From positions 1,984,001-2,048,000 of the forward strand of contig NC_090775.1 of NCBI RefSeq assembly GCF_001761485.1: a stretch of DNA of 64,000 bases. Reading direction: 5' to 3'. A program made the translations under genes and the position numbers. Shown piece by piece: positions 46,431-57,212 of this stretch. Numbering within the stretch: the first letter of the stretch is position 1; each line of letters opens with the position of its first letter. The notes beneath the pieces were generated by a model. The model was not told the origin of the DNA. It did not search any database and saw only the letters and a program-made list of their open reading frames with translations. This DNA comes from Yarrowia lipolytica. Its lineage: Eukaryota; Ascomycota; Dipodascomycetes; Dipodascales.

Positions 46431-46631
46431 ATGTTTATGAATATCACCGCGTTTAACTCCGGTCCACGTTTTGGTGAGCAAAAGTCAACGTCACAGCAAG
46501 CACCGAAAATCCCATCATTCAACGGCACACGTTCATCCAACAATGAAACTGAATCTGATACGCACTGGTACCTTCTTCCAGAGGGCCAGTTTTGTTCGAA
46601 ACTGCTACAGGTAGGTCGGTCCCTGCATTAG
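46431..46631 (+). other. short ORF, possible first exon or remnant
   Basis: This 66-codon frame from ATG reads MFMNITAFNSGPRF and later THWYLLPEGQFCSKLLQ. It is low in rare codons but has no CGA. The sequence CTACAG|GTAGGT near its end could be a weak donor, though no fitting acceptor was found. No family is recognised. Confidence 0.2.
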
Positions 46632-47510
46632 TAACACAAATGTGTCTTGGAAAAAGGGAAAGAACAGAAATATACAAGAACAAGAACAAGTAAAAGTCGA
46701 GTAGACTCCAACCCTGCCTGGTTAGAGTTAGTTGGAGTCGGTTACCGAAGCGCTTGGTCCTGCCATAGGGTGTAGCATGGCTTAGATGTGTTGTTCTAGG
46801 GACCCACCGGCGCTGTCCTTGTGTGCAAGTACCGGTATCGCACAAGCGCCGGGCTTTCTTTTGACCGCGTAAATGGCTCATGTACGAACGGCTCAACCCG
46901 TTGATGCAGGTTGAACCCTGTCATCTATTGGGTTGGGCACAAACTCATCTGTTGATCCTTTTTGTTGGGGTCCAAGTCTTGTATATGAGGAGGTTGCGGT
47001 TGGTAGCTCCAGGTCAGTAGCTCCAGGTCGCTGCTCAAGCCACTCTTGAGTCCTTTTGGCCTTTCTCTGGCTTGTTTTCATGCAGCAGAGCCTTGTATGA
47101 CTATCCTCCACCCAACTCATCTTTTGGTAATGTAGGTGGATCCGATGAGACACCAGAGAAAAAAAGCTGAGACCAGACGAGATTAATATCAGATAAAATC
47201 AGATAAAATCGAAGGAAATCGAGAGACCTCCAGCTTAATAGTGCAGGAGCTATCGGAGGCTGCTCGACAAGTCCTCGACAACTTCTGGCAAAGGTTTCGG
47301 CTCCTCCGGCTGCCCCTTGTATCCGCGCGACCGCCTACAATCGCCAGGATTGCTTTTTCCAGCATTTCTTTTTTCGAGTTTATCTCGGCTCATGCTACGA
47401 CAATCTCCGTATTGCATTTTAAGGGCCCCTAAAACGGCTTTTTTCAAGGAACGGCGCGAGAGATTAACATTCGGAAGTCACCGAGTCCGTGGAGCTCATC
47501 AAACTATCAC

Positions 47511-47512
<2 letters not shown>

Positions 47513-47541
<29 letters not shown>
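47513..47541. repeat. poly(A) tract, 29 bp
   Basis: The longest homopolymer in the window, uninterrupted on the plus strand. The preceding 270 bases carry an ATG-less open frame. A poly(A) tail of a decayed retroposed sequence is one explanation, slippage another. Confidence 0.8.
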
Positions 47542-47543
<2 letters not shown>

Positions 47544-48087
47544 CATGGTAAAAGTATCTTGAAAATCCTAAAGAAATCTGTCGAGTGGTTCGAAAAGCGA
47601 ATCTAAAAAGGTGGTTAAAAAAAAACAGTGGTGATCGACAATCCATTGCAACGGGTGTTCTTTACGAGACCTACTGACGGCGTACATTTACTTGATGGAC
47701 TTGTTTATGCAAGGTGAGGGGATAAAAAGAAAATGGATGGACATGGTGCCGGGGTAATCGCCAGTAAGATGGTGGTCTGAAACACGAGAGAAAATCAGAC
47801 GATTCCACTCACCCACAGTTTTACAAGTGCAGTATGTACTGTACATGTATAATTTGTTTTTAGACACTGTGACTGATAGTTGGCTTGTCAACCACCATGG
47901 TGGGTAAGAGAGAGCAAGCAAGCAATCATATGAAAGCAATACAAATAATGGTGCAGTACCCATATTTGTAGTGGCAACGTCTGTGCAGACAAACTTGTCG
48001 AAGACTTTCGTTTATTGACTGATATTACATCCTAGACTGCTGGCTCACTTAAAAGCGTTTCATCTGGAAAGCCCGTTCATCCCGGTT

Positions 48088-48522
48088 CTAACCAAGTGTA
48101 CTCAACTCCTTCAATCTCATGCAACACCATCTTAGTCGGTCGAATATTTCCACAACATCAGTGCTACAACAATCGAGACTTGATCGCAGTAATGAGCTCG
48201 CTTCGGAGGATACATTGATACCAGATTCTGTAGGTTAGGGGCAGACGGTTCGGAGCAATTCACCGGAAACGACAGAGAGAGAACGGCAAACCAAGCTGTT
48301 AACACGGTATAAATGAACACTTTCTATGTTAAACGATATCTTCAATCTCAGCGGGAACATCGCCCAACCGGGGGATAATGCTTACTGTTCTTGCTCCGAG
48401 ATCCGACATGATCCCCTACAGTATGTACATGTACTTGCCCCAGCAAGAGCAAACCAATATACAGTGTTGTCACAATCCCCATCTTCTAATCTCAACTTAC
48501 CTTCATCTGGTTGACTCTTCAT
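48088..48522 (-). CDS. candidate two-exon small protein gene, divergent from SUV3
   Basis: Exon 1 is 48501-48522 (ATG, MKSQPDE). The intron is 48228-48500 (273 bases), with donor GTAAGTTGAG and an acceptor CTAACCTACAG in which the branch sequence lies three bases before CAG. Exon 2 is 48088-48227. Splicing restores one 53-codon frame ending GG-TAG. Without splicing, exon 2 is preceded by an in-frame TAA and has no ATG near its start. The predicted product has a Ser/Leu-rich middle and two Cys-Cys pairs (27-28 and 42-43) flanking VVEIFDRLRW. No family is recognised. A TATATA sequence sits only a few bases before the ATG, and a stop lies four to five codons upstream in frame. It would share a 0.5 kb promoter region with SUV3. 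Chance is a real alternative. Confidence 0.35.
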
Positions 48523-49019
48523 CCCTATATATGACTACGATACCCGGTTACACACATCACTATCACCTGTCTTACGCTTCTATACAACAGCACTTTACAC
48601 TCCACGATAAATAAAGCTGATGATGCAACATGGACGTGGCTATTTGAATCAGGACATTAACAGCTTTCAAACGATACCATCTTTGCCAACTGTAGTATCC
48701 ACCTCCGTTCCTCTGGGCTCTGGACAAGTTGTCTGGCTCCCTCCAGTATGTACTGTACACCCATCTTGCTCCACAGCCAAACAAAAACTAGCCAAAACAC
48801 GGAGGAAAATCAATCAGCCAGCTCCAACTAGAAAAATATGTGGTCATGTGACACTTTCTTTGGATCTTCTAGCTAGTACAAGTACTGTCCTGGCTTTGTA
48901 TCTCTCCTGCCCTCAACATCGCCACTGAACGTTGTATGTACGTCTCAGATGCAGGTCACTGCACGATGTTGGAAAAAAGTTGACTACAATTCTGCTCTCC
49001 ACACAACAGCAAAAAGACC

Positions 49020-51176
49020 ATGTTACGGGTGCTGAATGGCGTTCGGAGTGTCGTTAGGGGGCTTCATGGCCCTCTACAAACTCCTAGTAATGTTACTCGG
49101 CCGTCAAAATTCCGCTTAACGGGCTATACAAGTCTCCAGCGTTTTGCCAGCACCATCACAACAGCAGACAAGTTATTACGCCGTGGCGACTTCAATCCGT
49201 CGAATCTAGCATCTCTATCGCCTCGAGAGGCCTTCACACACACACCCATTTTCTACCCCGACGAAGTGAAGTCGTTTTACGACAGTATTGAGTTCCAGGG
49301 TCTGGAAGAGGAATTCCTGGATAGGATCCGAGAAGAACCTGACATTTCCAAACGACTAGGAAAACTGATGGCCTTTCTACGGAACCAGATTATCCAGGGC
49401 CACGCAGTACAGGAGAGCCATCTTCTGGAGTGGTTCAAAAAATACGTGCGAATCGAAGACGGAAAGATCAAGCCTCTGTATTCGAAAGGAAACAATGATC
49501 TGCAAGAGAGTGAGGTGCGGGAGCTGCTGAACCATGTGGTCAATCGAACCCAGAAGCCTTCGGTCGAGTTTCTCAAGTGGTTGGCTCAGGAAGACTCCAT
49601 TTTGTGTGAGCATCATTTGTTTCGATCGTATATCAAGGATCTGTTGATTTCTCGAGGTTTCTCTGTTGAGCGTCGGGGCAAGATCGATCTGCGACACCCC
49701 GAGGAGCTGTATCCCGATGCTCGAATGATCACTCGAAAGATCATCTGCCATCTGGGTCCCACTAACAGTGGTAAGACATACCGAGCCCTTGAGCGTCTGA
49801 AGAAGGCCAAAAGCGGCTATTATGCTGGTCCTTTACGATTGCTAGCCCGTGAGACCTACGACAGAATTAAGGACGAGGGTCTGCCCATCAACTTGAAGAC
49901 AGGAGAGGAGGTTATCAACTGTGAAGATGAGTTTGGACGGCCTGCTCCTCTGACAGCTGGAACCATCGAGATGATCGACACGAACCAGCTCATGGAGGTG
50001 TGTGTGATTGACGAAATTCAGATGCTCAACGACCAGTCTCGAGGATGGGCCTGGTTGAACGCTGTGCTTGGAGTTCAGGCTAAGGAAGTGCATCTGTGTG
50101 GAGAAGAGAGTGTGGTCAACATGATTGAGAAGATTGTGGCAAAGACTGGAGACACGCTGGAAATCAACAGATACGAGCGACTGGGCACTCTTGAGATGGA
50201 AAGGCGACCTCTCAAGAGTCTTAAAGAAGTCAGAGCAGGAGACTGTGTGGTTGCCTTCTCGAGAAAGAAGGTGTTTGAGTTCCGACAGGAAATCGAGGCC
50301 ACTACAGGCAAGAAATGTTCCATCATCTATGGAGCTCTGCCCCCGGAGACCCGAGTCACACAAAGTAGAGACTTCAACTCTGGTGTCAACGAGGTGCTCG
50401 TGGCCACTGACGCCGTGGGAATGGGTCTCAACCTGTCCATCAACCGAATCATTTTTGCTGCTATTCGCAAGTACGACGGACTCGGAGACTTCAATCTTCT
50501 GGAACCTCCGCAAACCAAACAGATTGCAGGTAGAGCCGGCCGATACAAGGTGCCAGGGAGTGACAAGGTTGGCAGTGTGGGTCTGGTGACCTCCATGTCT
50601 AACCAGCAGTCTAAGTACGTTGCCGAGTGTCTGGCAGCACCCACTATCATGCTATCTACGCTTTATGTGAAACCCCATGATGATCTGTTTGCTCCTCTCG
50701 TGTCTGGTGTCAAGGGACTGGCTAAACTTATGGCTAGGATGAACCAGCTCACAGATCTGTCTGTTGACTACCGACTGCCTTCGTTTGAATCCCAGCTGGA
50801 GCTCTCAGAGGCGTGCTTCCAGGGTCTGTCTCTTGACCAGGCCCTCAACATTTCCGGACTGCCGTTTGGAAACGCAAAGTACTGTGAAGCCCAGGTTCTG
50901 GCTATGACACGAGCCATGGCTCTCGGGACGGTGTACACTACTGCCCAGCTCGCTCTGCCAGCTCTTCAGGAATACTTCCTGGCTCCGGTGGCTGTCGAAC
51001 GACTGAAGATCATGGAAGACTTGCATAAAATGATCTCCGCCTACCGATGGCTCCAGAACCGCTACCCCCAGACGTTTGTGGACATTGAGGGAGTCACCAA
51101 CCTGCGTCTGCAGGTCGAAGAGGTCATCAACAGTATTCTCCAGAGCTCTCCCAAGAAGGGCTCCAAGAAGAGATGA
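49020..51176 (+). CDS. SUV3: Mitochondrial ATP-dependent RNA helicase Suv3
   Basis: This is the helicase subunit of the mitochondrial degradosome, which partners the RNase Dss1 to unwind and degrade mitochondrial RNA. The 718-residue product begins with an Arg-rich, acid-free mitochondrial targeting sequence (MLRVLNGVRSVVRGLHG). Helicase landmarks are GPTNSGKT (Walker A, residues 247-253 with the preceding Gly), PLRLLARE (Ia), DEIQ (motif II, about 331-334), and QIAGRAGRY (motif VI, 501-509). The Suv3 C-terminal helical region follows, with a Lys-rich end (KKGSKKR). The length is typical and the gene is intron-free. It converges with the Tec1-like gene, with 279 bp between the two stop codons. 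Confidence 0.96.
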   Translation: MLRVLNGVRSVVRGLHGPLQTPSNVTRPSKFRLTGYTSLQRFASTITTADKLLRRGDFNPSNLASLSPREAFTHTPIFYPDEVKSFYDSIEFQGLEEEFLDRIREEPDISKRLGKLMAFLRNQIIQGHAVQESHLLEWFKKYVRIEDGKIKPLYSKGNNDLQESEVRELLNHVVNRTQKPSVEFLKWLAQEDSILCEHHLFRSYIKDLLISRGFSVERRGKIDLRHPEELYPDARMITRKIICHLGPTNSGKTYRALERLKKAKSGYYAGPLRLLARETYDRIKDEGLPINLKTGEEVINCEDEFGRPAPLTAGTIEMIDTNQLMEVCVIDEIQMLNDQSRGWAWLNAVLGVQAKEVHLCGEESVVNMIEKIVAKTGDTLEINRYERLGTLEMERRPLKSLKEVRAGDCVVAFSRKKVFEFRQEIEATTGKKCSIIYGALPPETRVTQSRDFNSGVNEVLVATDAVGMGLNLSINRIIFAAIRKYDGLGDFNLLEPPQTKQIAGRAGRYKVPGSDKVGSVGLVTSMSNQQSKYVAECLAAPTIMLSTLYVKPHDDLFAPLVSGVKGLAKLMARMNQLTDLSVDYRLPSFESQLELSEACFQGLSLDQALNISGLPFGNAKYCEAQVLAMTRAMALGTVYTTAQLALPALQEYFLAPVAVERLKIMEDLHKMISAYRWLQNRYPQTFVDIEGVTNLRLQVEEVINSILQSSPKKGSKKR

Positions 51177-51455
51177 TTGTATATACCATGAGGAATTTAG
51201 TGGAGGATTATGTATATAGCGCGCTATCGTAGCAATTATTATTTAATTACAAGTACAAGAACAATTGGTATCTTTGAATGTAACACGATAATATCACACA
51301 CCCTTCGGAGTGGTAAATACAGTACAGTCTACGATAACATGGTTTCATCTCATAATCATAATCTATCAATAATTTACATCAGTTTACAGTGTGCGTGTTA
51401 GCGTTGGTTTATGCGTCATGGGCCAGTCCGGCTGAAGCCCCACCAAAGAAACGAC

Positions 51456-53861
51456 CTACGACTGCCAGAAGTCGCACCCGGGCGGGAACTTGCCATTATA
51501 TGTGGCGGGAGCGGACTTGAGTGGGTAAAACAGGTCATTGTCCATATCCATGTGGCTCATGTGGCCAAGGTCGACCCGGGGAGTGGGAGTTTCCGACTTG
51601 GTGGGCATCATTCGACCTCCGGGGGTACCAGGGTGATTGTTCCACGACGAGTCCGTGAGAGTACGAGTCATGGGAGGAGCAGCCTCAAAGGGCGCGTCCA
51701 GCACGTCGTACGACATACCCACAGCCGACATGGACCGAGTCATAGGGTAATAGTAATCCGACGACGAACCCACGCCCTGGCCAGGGGTAGCCGGAGTGGG
51801 AATAGGGGCCGCCACAGGGATGGACGAGGCAGAGTTGGGAGGTCCCTGCACACCACCCTGAGCGCTTGTGGAACCAACGCTCTGTACGCCCTGAGGCAGC
51901 GAGGAACCGGGCGAAACATCAGAGACGGGAGAATCCATACCACCTACCCGTCGGAACACCACCTGGGCACTAAAGGCATCCTCAGCCTTTGCAAATTCCC
52001 ACAGAAGCACACCGTGAGGACGGCTCTGGATCTCGTCGGTGCAGGAGACGTCGAACTGAGCAGCATCACCGGGCAGACAGTATATGACCTGTTGCATGGT
52101 GATGCCACCGATGGCAGCGGTGGCTACCTCCTGGCTGGAAGTGGTGGAGCTGTCACTGATACCAGCGACAAAGGCAGACCAGAAATCGCCAGCCATGGGC
52201 AACAACAACCGCTCCTTGGGTGTGCCACTGTTGTCGTGCTGGGGAGCTGCGGGCACCAGGTTTCGGAGCTGCAGAATCTCGTGGCCCAGCGTCCACACCC
52301 GGGTCTCGCACATCCAAAACCGCGATGAAGGAGGAGTCTCGAAATGTGGCGGCGACACCACAAACTGACTCTGGGTCTTGAGCTCGGGAGTGTTGCCAGT
52401 GGAGGAAGAGTGCTCAGGGAGGTACAGAGCGGCCTTGGCGTGGATGACGGGCACGCCGGTCTGTGCAAAGTACATCGAGTCAGGGAACTGCTGCTGCACG
52501 GTGGCCAATCCCTTGGGTCTCAGAGGAGTGGACATTGGCTGTCGCATCGACTGGCAGTACACGTGGGGAGCCTCGTCCTCATGCCACAGACAAAAGTGGT
52601 GGGGAGAGAAGCTGGGGGTGGGGGGCGACATGAAGAGAGGTCGACCGGGTCCACCACTGTGCATGCCGTGTGAGCCACCAGAGGAACCTCCCAGCACTGC
52701 AGGCGAAGAAGGGGGTCGCTGGATGGCGTATCCGAGCTGTCTGTGGCTTCGGGGAGTAGAGGGACATGCGGGAGGAGGCGAGATGGTGTTGGGTTGCTGC
52801 TGCTGCTGGGAAACAGGCTGGGCCAGAGGCTTGGCGGTGGTTCGAATCACCTTCTCGGAAACAACAATATCGCCATTGGGGTTGGAGCCCTCATCCCCAA
52901 GCAGCAGCGACATGAAATGCTTGTCGTCCTTGAGCAGGTTCTTGAGGACCTGAATGTGCGACGAAACCTGCTTTCGAGTTCGTTGCTTGCCAGTCTTCTT
53001 AAAAATGTACTCGGAAATGAGCTCGTTTCGGCCGCAAGTTCGTCCGTTGATGACAATCTTTCGACGACCAACACAAGGGATCACTTTGAGCGCCTCCATG
53101 AAGGCCTGCTCGACGTCGGTGGACCAGATGGAAGGGTTCACGTCGCCTCGCTCCTTCTTCTGCCGCTTCAGGTACTTTGTGTAAGCCTCCCAGTTGGTGA
53201 GAGCGGGCATGGAAGTGGGGGACTGGTTGGCGTCGTCGGTTTTAGAGTCGGGGCTGGACGAGGCCGAGTTGGTCTGCGAGTTGGAGTGCGAATTGGAGCC
53301 TGAGAGGTCCTCCTCGACCTTGACACTGGGCGATCCGGGCACGGTGGGGAGCATGGACCGGAAGGAAGTGTCTGTGAAGGGGTCCGACTTGAGCGGCGTG
53401 GCGGGCTCGGACTTGACCGGTGCAGCGGGCACCACGTCGAGCTTGAACTCAGCGTACATGGGCTTGTTGTTGTGAGTATTAGTGTGTTGCTGTTGTTGGA
53501 GCTGCTGGTGCTGTTGAGGTTCTGCGTCCTGGAACGAAAACTGGCCCGAAGGGAAGGCCGAGTTGACGGGGAAGGAGGAGAAGGAGTCGACGCACGAGTT
53601 GGCCCGTCGCATGCCGGGATGCTGGGGCATCATGCCGCCGTTGTTGTTGCCGTTGTTGTTGCCGTTGTTGTTGCTGCTACTGCAGTGGTTGAGAGTGACG
53701 TTGGGGCCTCCGTCCACACGGCCTCGTTTGATACGTTCCGAGTCCGGAGGAGTATTGAGCGCAAATGCCGATGGCAGCAAGTCGGAGCCATTGGCAGACG
53801 TGGGGCAGGCAATGGCGATGCTGTGGCTTCGTTTTAACGGCGTTACTGGTTGTGTCAGCAT
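51456..53861 (-). CDS. TEC1: TEA/ATTS-domain transcription factor (Tec1/AbaA type)
   Basis: An 801-residue nuclear factor. The TEA domain spans about residues 243-315. It starts near VNPSIWSTDVEQAF (Trp246) and runs through a middle helix (KIVINGRTCGRNELISEYI) to the DNA-recognition helix RTRKQVSSHIQVLKNL. In yeasts Tec1 controls filamentous and pseudohyphal growth and related morphogenesis. In filamentous fungi the homologue AbaA controls conidiation. The N-terminus has an Asn/Gly run (NNNGNNNG) and Gln-rich segments, and the C-terminal half is Pro/Ser/Gln-rich. The orthologue name is assigned from the domain and organism type. The region upstream of its ATG at 53861 (4.8 kb up to FMP40) is unusually long, as for many developmental regulators. 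Confidence 0.9.
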   Translation of the reverse strand: MLTQPVTPLKRSHSIAIACPTSANGSDLLPSAFALNTPPDSERIKRGRVDGGPNVTLNHCSSSNNNGNNNGNNNGGMMPQHPGMRRANSCVDSFSSFPVNSAFPSGQFSFQDAEPQQHQQLQQQQHTNTHNNKPMYAEFKLDVVPAAPVKSEPATPLKSDPFTDTSFRSMLPTVPGSPSVKVEEDLSGSNSHSNSQTNSASSSPDSKTDDANQSPTSMPALTNWEAYTKYLKRQKKERGDVNPSIWSTDVEQAFMEALKVIPCVGRRKIVINGRTCGRNELISEYIFKKTGKQRTRKQVSSHIQVLKNLLKDDKHFMSLLLGDEGSNPNGDIVVSEKVIRTTAKPLAQPVSQQQQQPNTISPPPACPSTPRSHRQLGYAIQRPPSSPAVLGGSSGGSHGMHSGGPGRPLFMSPPTPSFSPHHFCLWHEDEAPHVYCQSMRQPMSTPLRPKGLATVQQQFPDSMYFAQTGVPVIHAKAALYLPEHSSSTGNTPELKTQSQFVVSPPHFETPPSSRFWMCETRVWTLGHEILQLRNLVPAAPQHDNSGTPKERLLLPMAGDFWSAFVAGISDSSTTSSQEVATAAIGGITMQQVIYCLPGDAAQFDVSCTDEIQSRPHGVLLWEFAKAEDAFSAQVVFRRVGGMDSPVSDVSPGSSLPQGVQSVGSTSAQGGVQGPPNSASSIPVAAPIPTPATPGQGVGSSSDYYYPMTRSMSAVGMSYDVLDAPFEAAPPMTRTLTDSSWNNHPGTPGGRMMPTKSETPTPRVDLGHMSHMDMDNDLFYPLKSAPATYNGKFPPGCDFWQS

Positions 53862-55965
53862 GTTGTGTGTATGGTTGTGGTGTTACAAAGAGTGTGCCTG
53901 GTTGCGGGTGTGGTTTTTTGTCTCTCTTGGTTGTGTCTGTGTGGCTGTGCTTTGTGTATATAGCCTGACGGTTTGCGATGGAGCGAGATTGAAACGCTGA
54001 GGGTGTCCTGAGTTCTTGTCTGTGTAACGAATGAGTGTGAGGGTCCTCTCGATGACTGAATTTCACCACTTTTGCAGCTCTCAACTTTTATGAGGGAAGA
54101 CACCAAGGGCACCCTCAGACACTTATACCAAAGCCAACTAAGGGATGACCCAGGTGCATGACTGTGCGTCTATTGGAAATAGAGTTGCTAAGGGGTGGCG
54201 GGCCGGTCGAGATGCGTGTTTTGTGGTGCTGATAGTGGTGCTATTCGCGATATGAACGTGTCAAAATACTCGGCTAGACGTGCTCTTGAAGCCAGTGTTT
54301 TTGAATCCTGAAAATAGCCATTACCTCATCTCTCGACACGACCCCACTCCAAACACGACTCTGGAAACCCACGCGAAAATAAAAGCCTATTTTCAAACCT
54401 TATTATTATTGCTCGGACATTGGGGCGTTGAACCACTAAGGAGACGTGATCTCTCGGTGGATATCGTGTATATCGGCGTTTCTCATTGGTATTCGTCAAT
54501 TGTTGTCCACATCGGACTCATAGGCGCGAGTCGGTGTCTTTTTCACGCTCCACGCGTCCACGCGCGTGTCCAGGGTTCCCGCACAAACCTCCAAAAACTA
54601 AAACTCAGAGTTTGCTAATCAAGGGAGCGGAAGACATCTGATCCGATGTATGGAGGGTAAGACGATGGGAGGGGGGTTGGTTTGGTTATGTGATTGGAGA
54701 ACCGCATTCGCACCAACTTCCTGTCTCCACAAATCCTCCTATTTTCTTGTACGAGCATCTCTGAATGCTACGAGTACGGTACGTGCACTCGAAGTTCACC
54801 ACTCGCACTTCAACTTTTCATCTCTCTCTCTCTCTTTCCAACTTCCGAAAGGATAGACTTCGACTCGGCTGCGGGAGCAGCTCAATCAATCCAGTAAACG
54901 ACCTGGAAAATCATGGTCTGTGTTTGCATCTTGGAGTTTCTGATAGCATGATAGCGTTTGGTTCGAGCTCTACGAGTACAGAAGAAGGTACTGGAGCTAC
55001 TGGTACGGTAGTGTACTCGAGCTCATACCCAGTTCCCCGACTCCAAACACACCACTCTATACCCCCGTGACCAGCCCCGACGCCATAGCGGCTCTTGTAC
55101 ACTCATAACTGACGTTTAGACCTTTTTGAGCCCAGCCATTATTTTTAGTGCAATCGGATATTATCACCTCCGCGCCGCAGCTCAACCTTGTTTGCAAGCG
55201 AGGTACAGCGTTTCATAATAACATCACATCGACTGATGGAAGGTCCACAGAAGAATTGTGGGCCAGTGGACTTGGATAATTAATATCTTTGGTCATGTCC
55301 AAAAAGGGTCTCTGTGGCAACTATCACCCTGTGGTCCTCTCGACTGTGATATTGTTGTACATCTGAAACATGGCCGTGTGTACCCTACACTATACTCGTT
55401 CAAGTGCTCGTACAACCATGTCGTTTCAGAGCCACATTTGAGTCTTTTTTTTCCCCCGTGACGCCATGTCTCCCCCACCCGATCGCGCCGCTCAAATCGG
55501 CCATCACGTGACCGGATCCGGGGACTGGCTGGATTTCTCTCCATCTGTTATTGCTCCATCGCCAAAAGGTTTGAACGCTACGCCCAATAGCGTTCCAATA
55601 GCGTTCCGAAACGCGCTCCGTCACGCCCCCAAACGCGTGCAGTATAGTTGCCTCAGTACAGCGTCGGTCACGTGAGCGGAGACCGACAGAAAGAAAGGAC
55701 ACAAACAAGGGGTGAATGTGCATCGAGCGAAACAGGAGGGTAATCTTTTGCTCCAAGGGCGAGCAAGGAGAGAGAAAAGCAACGACTCAGATATGGATAT
55801 GATATGTCTAACTTTTTGCACTGTAGAGCACTGTATAATGCGATATTAAACGGGATGGAACGGGGTGGAACGGCGCTGACGAGTACGAGTATATAATTAG
55901 AACCGTACTGTACTTGCTTTCACCAGCCCTGATAATATCTCCGTGAACGACAGGCCGATGATATT

Positions 55966-56000
55966 ATATTATATATTTATATATATATATATATATATAC
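55966..56000. repeat. AT-rich microsatellite
   Basis: ATTATATT-type sequence leading into (AT)n. Simple repeat. Confidence 0.85.
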
Positions 56001-57143
56001 ATTCAGCACGCGAAATATGGTAATAATTGACCAGCCCGATGTTGTAAGTGCGAGTATACACTCTGGTAGTTGTGCAAGTACAATACGAGGGCGAGTATAC
56101 ATACTGGTAGAGGTACGTACGATACAGTCTCAGTCTCGGTTTCTTGATTTTCTCAGTTTTTGGTACAGTACTGGTAATTACTCATATTGATACTGTACTC
56201 CTCCGTCACCTGTAACATCTTGTCATCTACAATACGGAAGACCATGATAAAGTGCACCCCTTTTCTCCTTGACTGTGGCTATGATACAAGTACAGAATGA
56301 CATGACTCGTAGTCAACCTATATACGATGTAAAATAGTTGTTTGCACAACCATCTCCACGTCCGCCTCCAATGTGGGGCGCATTATCTTATGACAAAAGT
56401 CGTTGTTCGCCCATGTCTAGAACCAATCTGACTTCTCCTTGTCTCCTCTTGTTCTCACCACTCGATCAACAGGGCATATGCAGATACAGGGGTATCCGCA
56501 TGAGGGAGGTAGTGGTTCACGGCGCCAGACGCGTACCACACGTATCAAAGTACAAGGAGCACTACAAAGTAGTCCGTGCGCGTGAGTTGGCGGTGCGAGT
56601 ACTGTAGTCGTGTTCTCGTGCCTGGTTTGATAGACGCGTTGCCGCTGCAGTTATAGTCAAGCCTGTGCGGAACAGTGTACATGTACTGTTTTGTGAATTG
56701 GTCAATTTGGCCCGGTATTTCCACATTTCCACATTGTGAGACACAACAGAGCGATTATTGCGACCATAGCTCATGCTCGCCCCCAATCCCGCCATTTATT
56801 TCCCCTCCATGCCCCATTACCCTTGGTTGTCGCCTCCGAGATCAATCGCATTTAGAGCTCTGAGCCTGGTGGTGCTAGAGCTAGGGGAGTCTCGAGTCTG
56901 AGACGCGCCATGTTGGGAGCTCCGACGTGTAAAAGCATTCGTATGAGCAAAAGCACCGGTGTGTAATGAATCACGTGAATAGCCGCCGTTTCTGATTGCT
57001 GAAACGAGTACCTGGTGCAATGGTGTTCGTACTGGTACTGCTTGTAGTATCGTAGTTCATACATTGACAACCAACTTCAAGAGCGCGTCGGACGCAATGC
57101 CTACTTGTAGTTCCATGCATTGCAGTTACGTGTAACGCTCTCA

Positions 57144-57212
57144 ATGCGTTAGCTACTTGTTGCGGCATGCGTTAGCTACTTGTTGCGGCATACGTTAGCT
57201 ACTTGTCGCGGC
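57144..57212. repeat. 23-bp tandem repeat, 3 copies
   Basis: The unit ATGCGTTAGCTACTTGTTGCGGC, written here as ATGCGTTAGC plus TACTTGTTGCGGC, occurs at 57144, 57167 and 57190. The third copy has two substitutions. Each copy contains TAGCTACTTGT, close to the TACTTGTA word frequent in this window. Confidence 0.9.

Larger units (their letters stand above)
39313..48087. other. gene desert between the Sel1-repeat gene and the SUV3 promoter region
   Basis: About 8.8 kb without a convincing protein gene. It contains the promoter of the Sel1-repeat gene at its left end, three long A/T homopolymers, a 10-bp repeat near 41211, an AT microsatellite near 42410, and several broken or very short frames that look partly coding (about 40100, 44417 and 46431, listed separately). 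No RNA gene was recognised. Confidence 0.55.

Noticed and set aside
46719-47810. Possible minus-strand intron from a GTGAGT near 47805 to CTAACCAG near 46719
   Set aside because: No open frame with coding character on either side, and over 1 kb apart, so the two sites probably occur together by chance.
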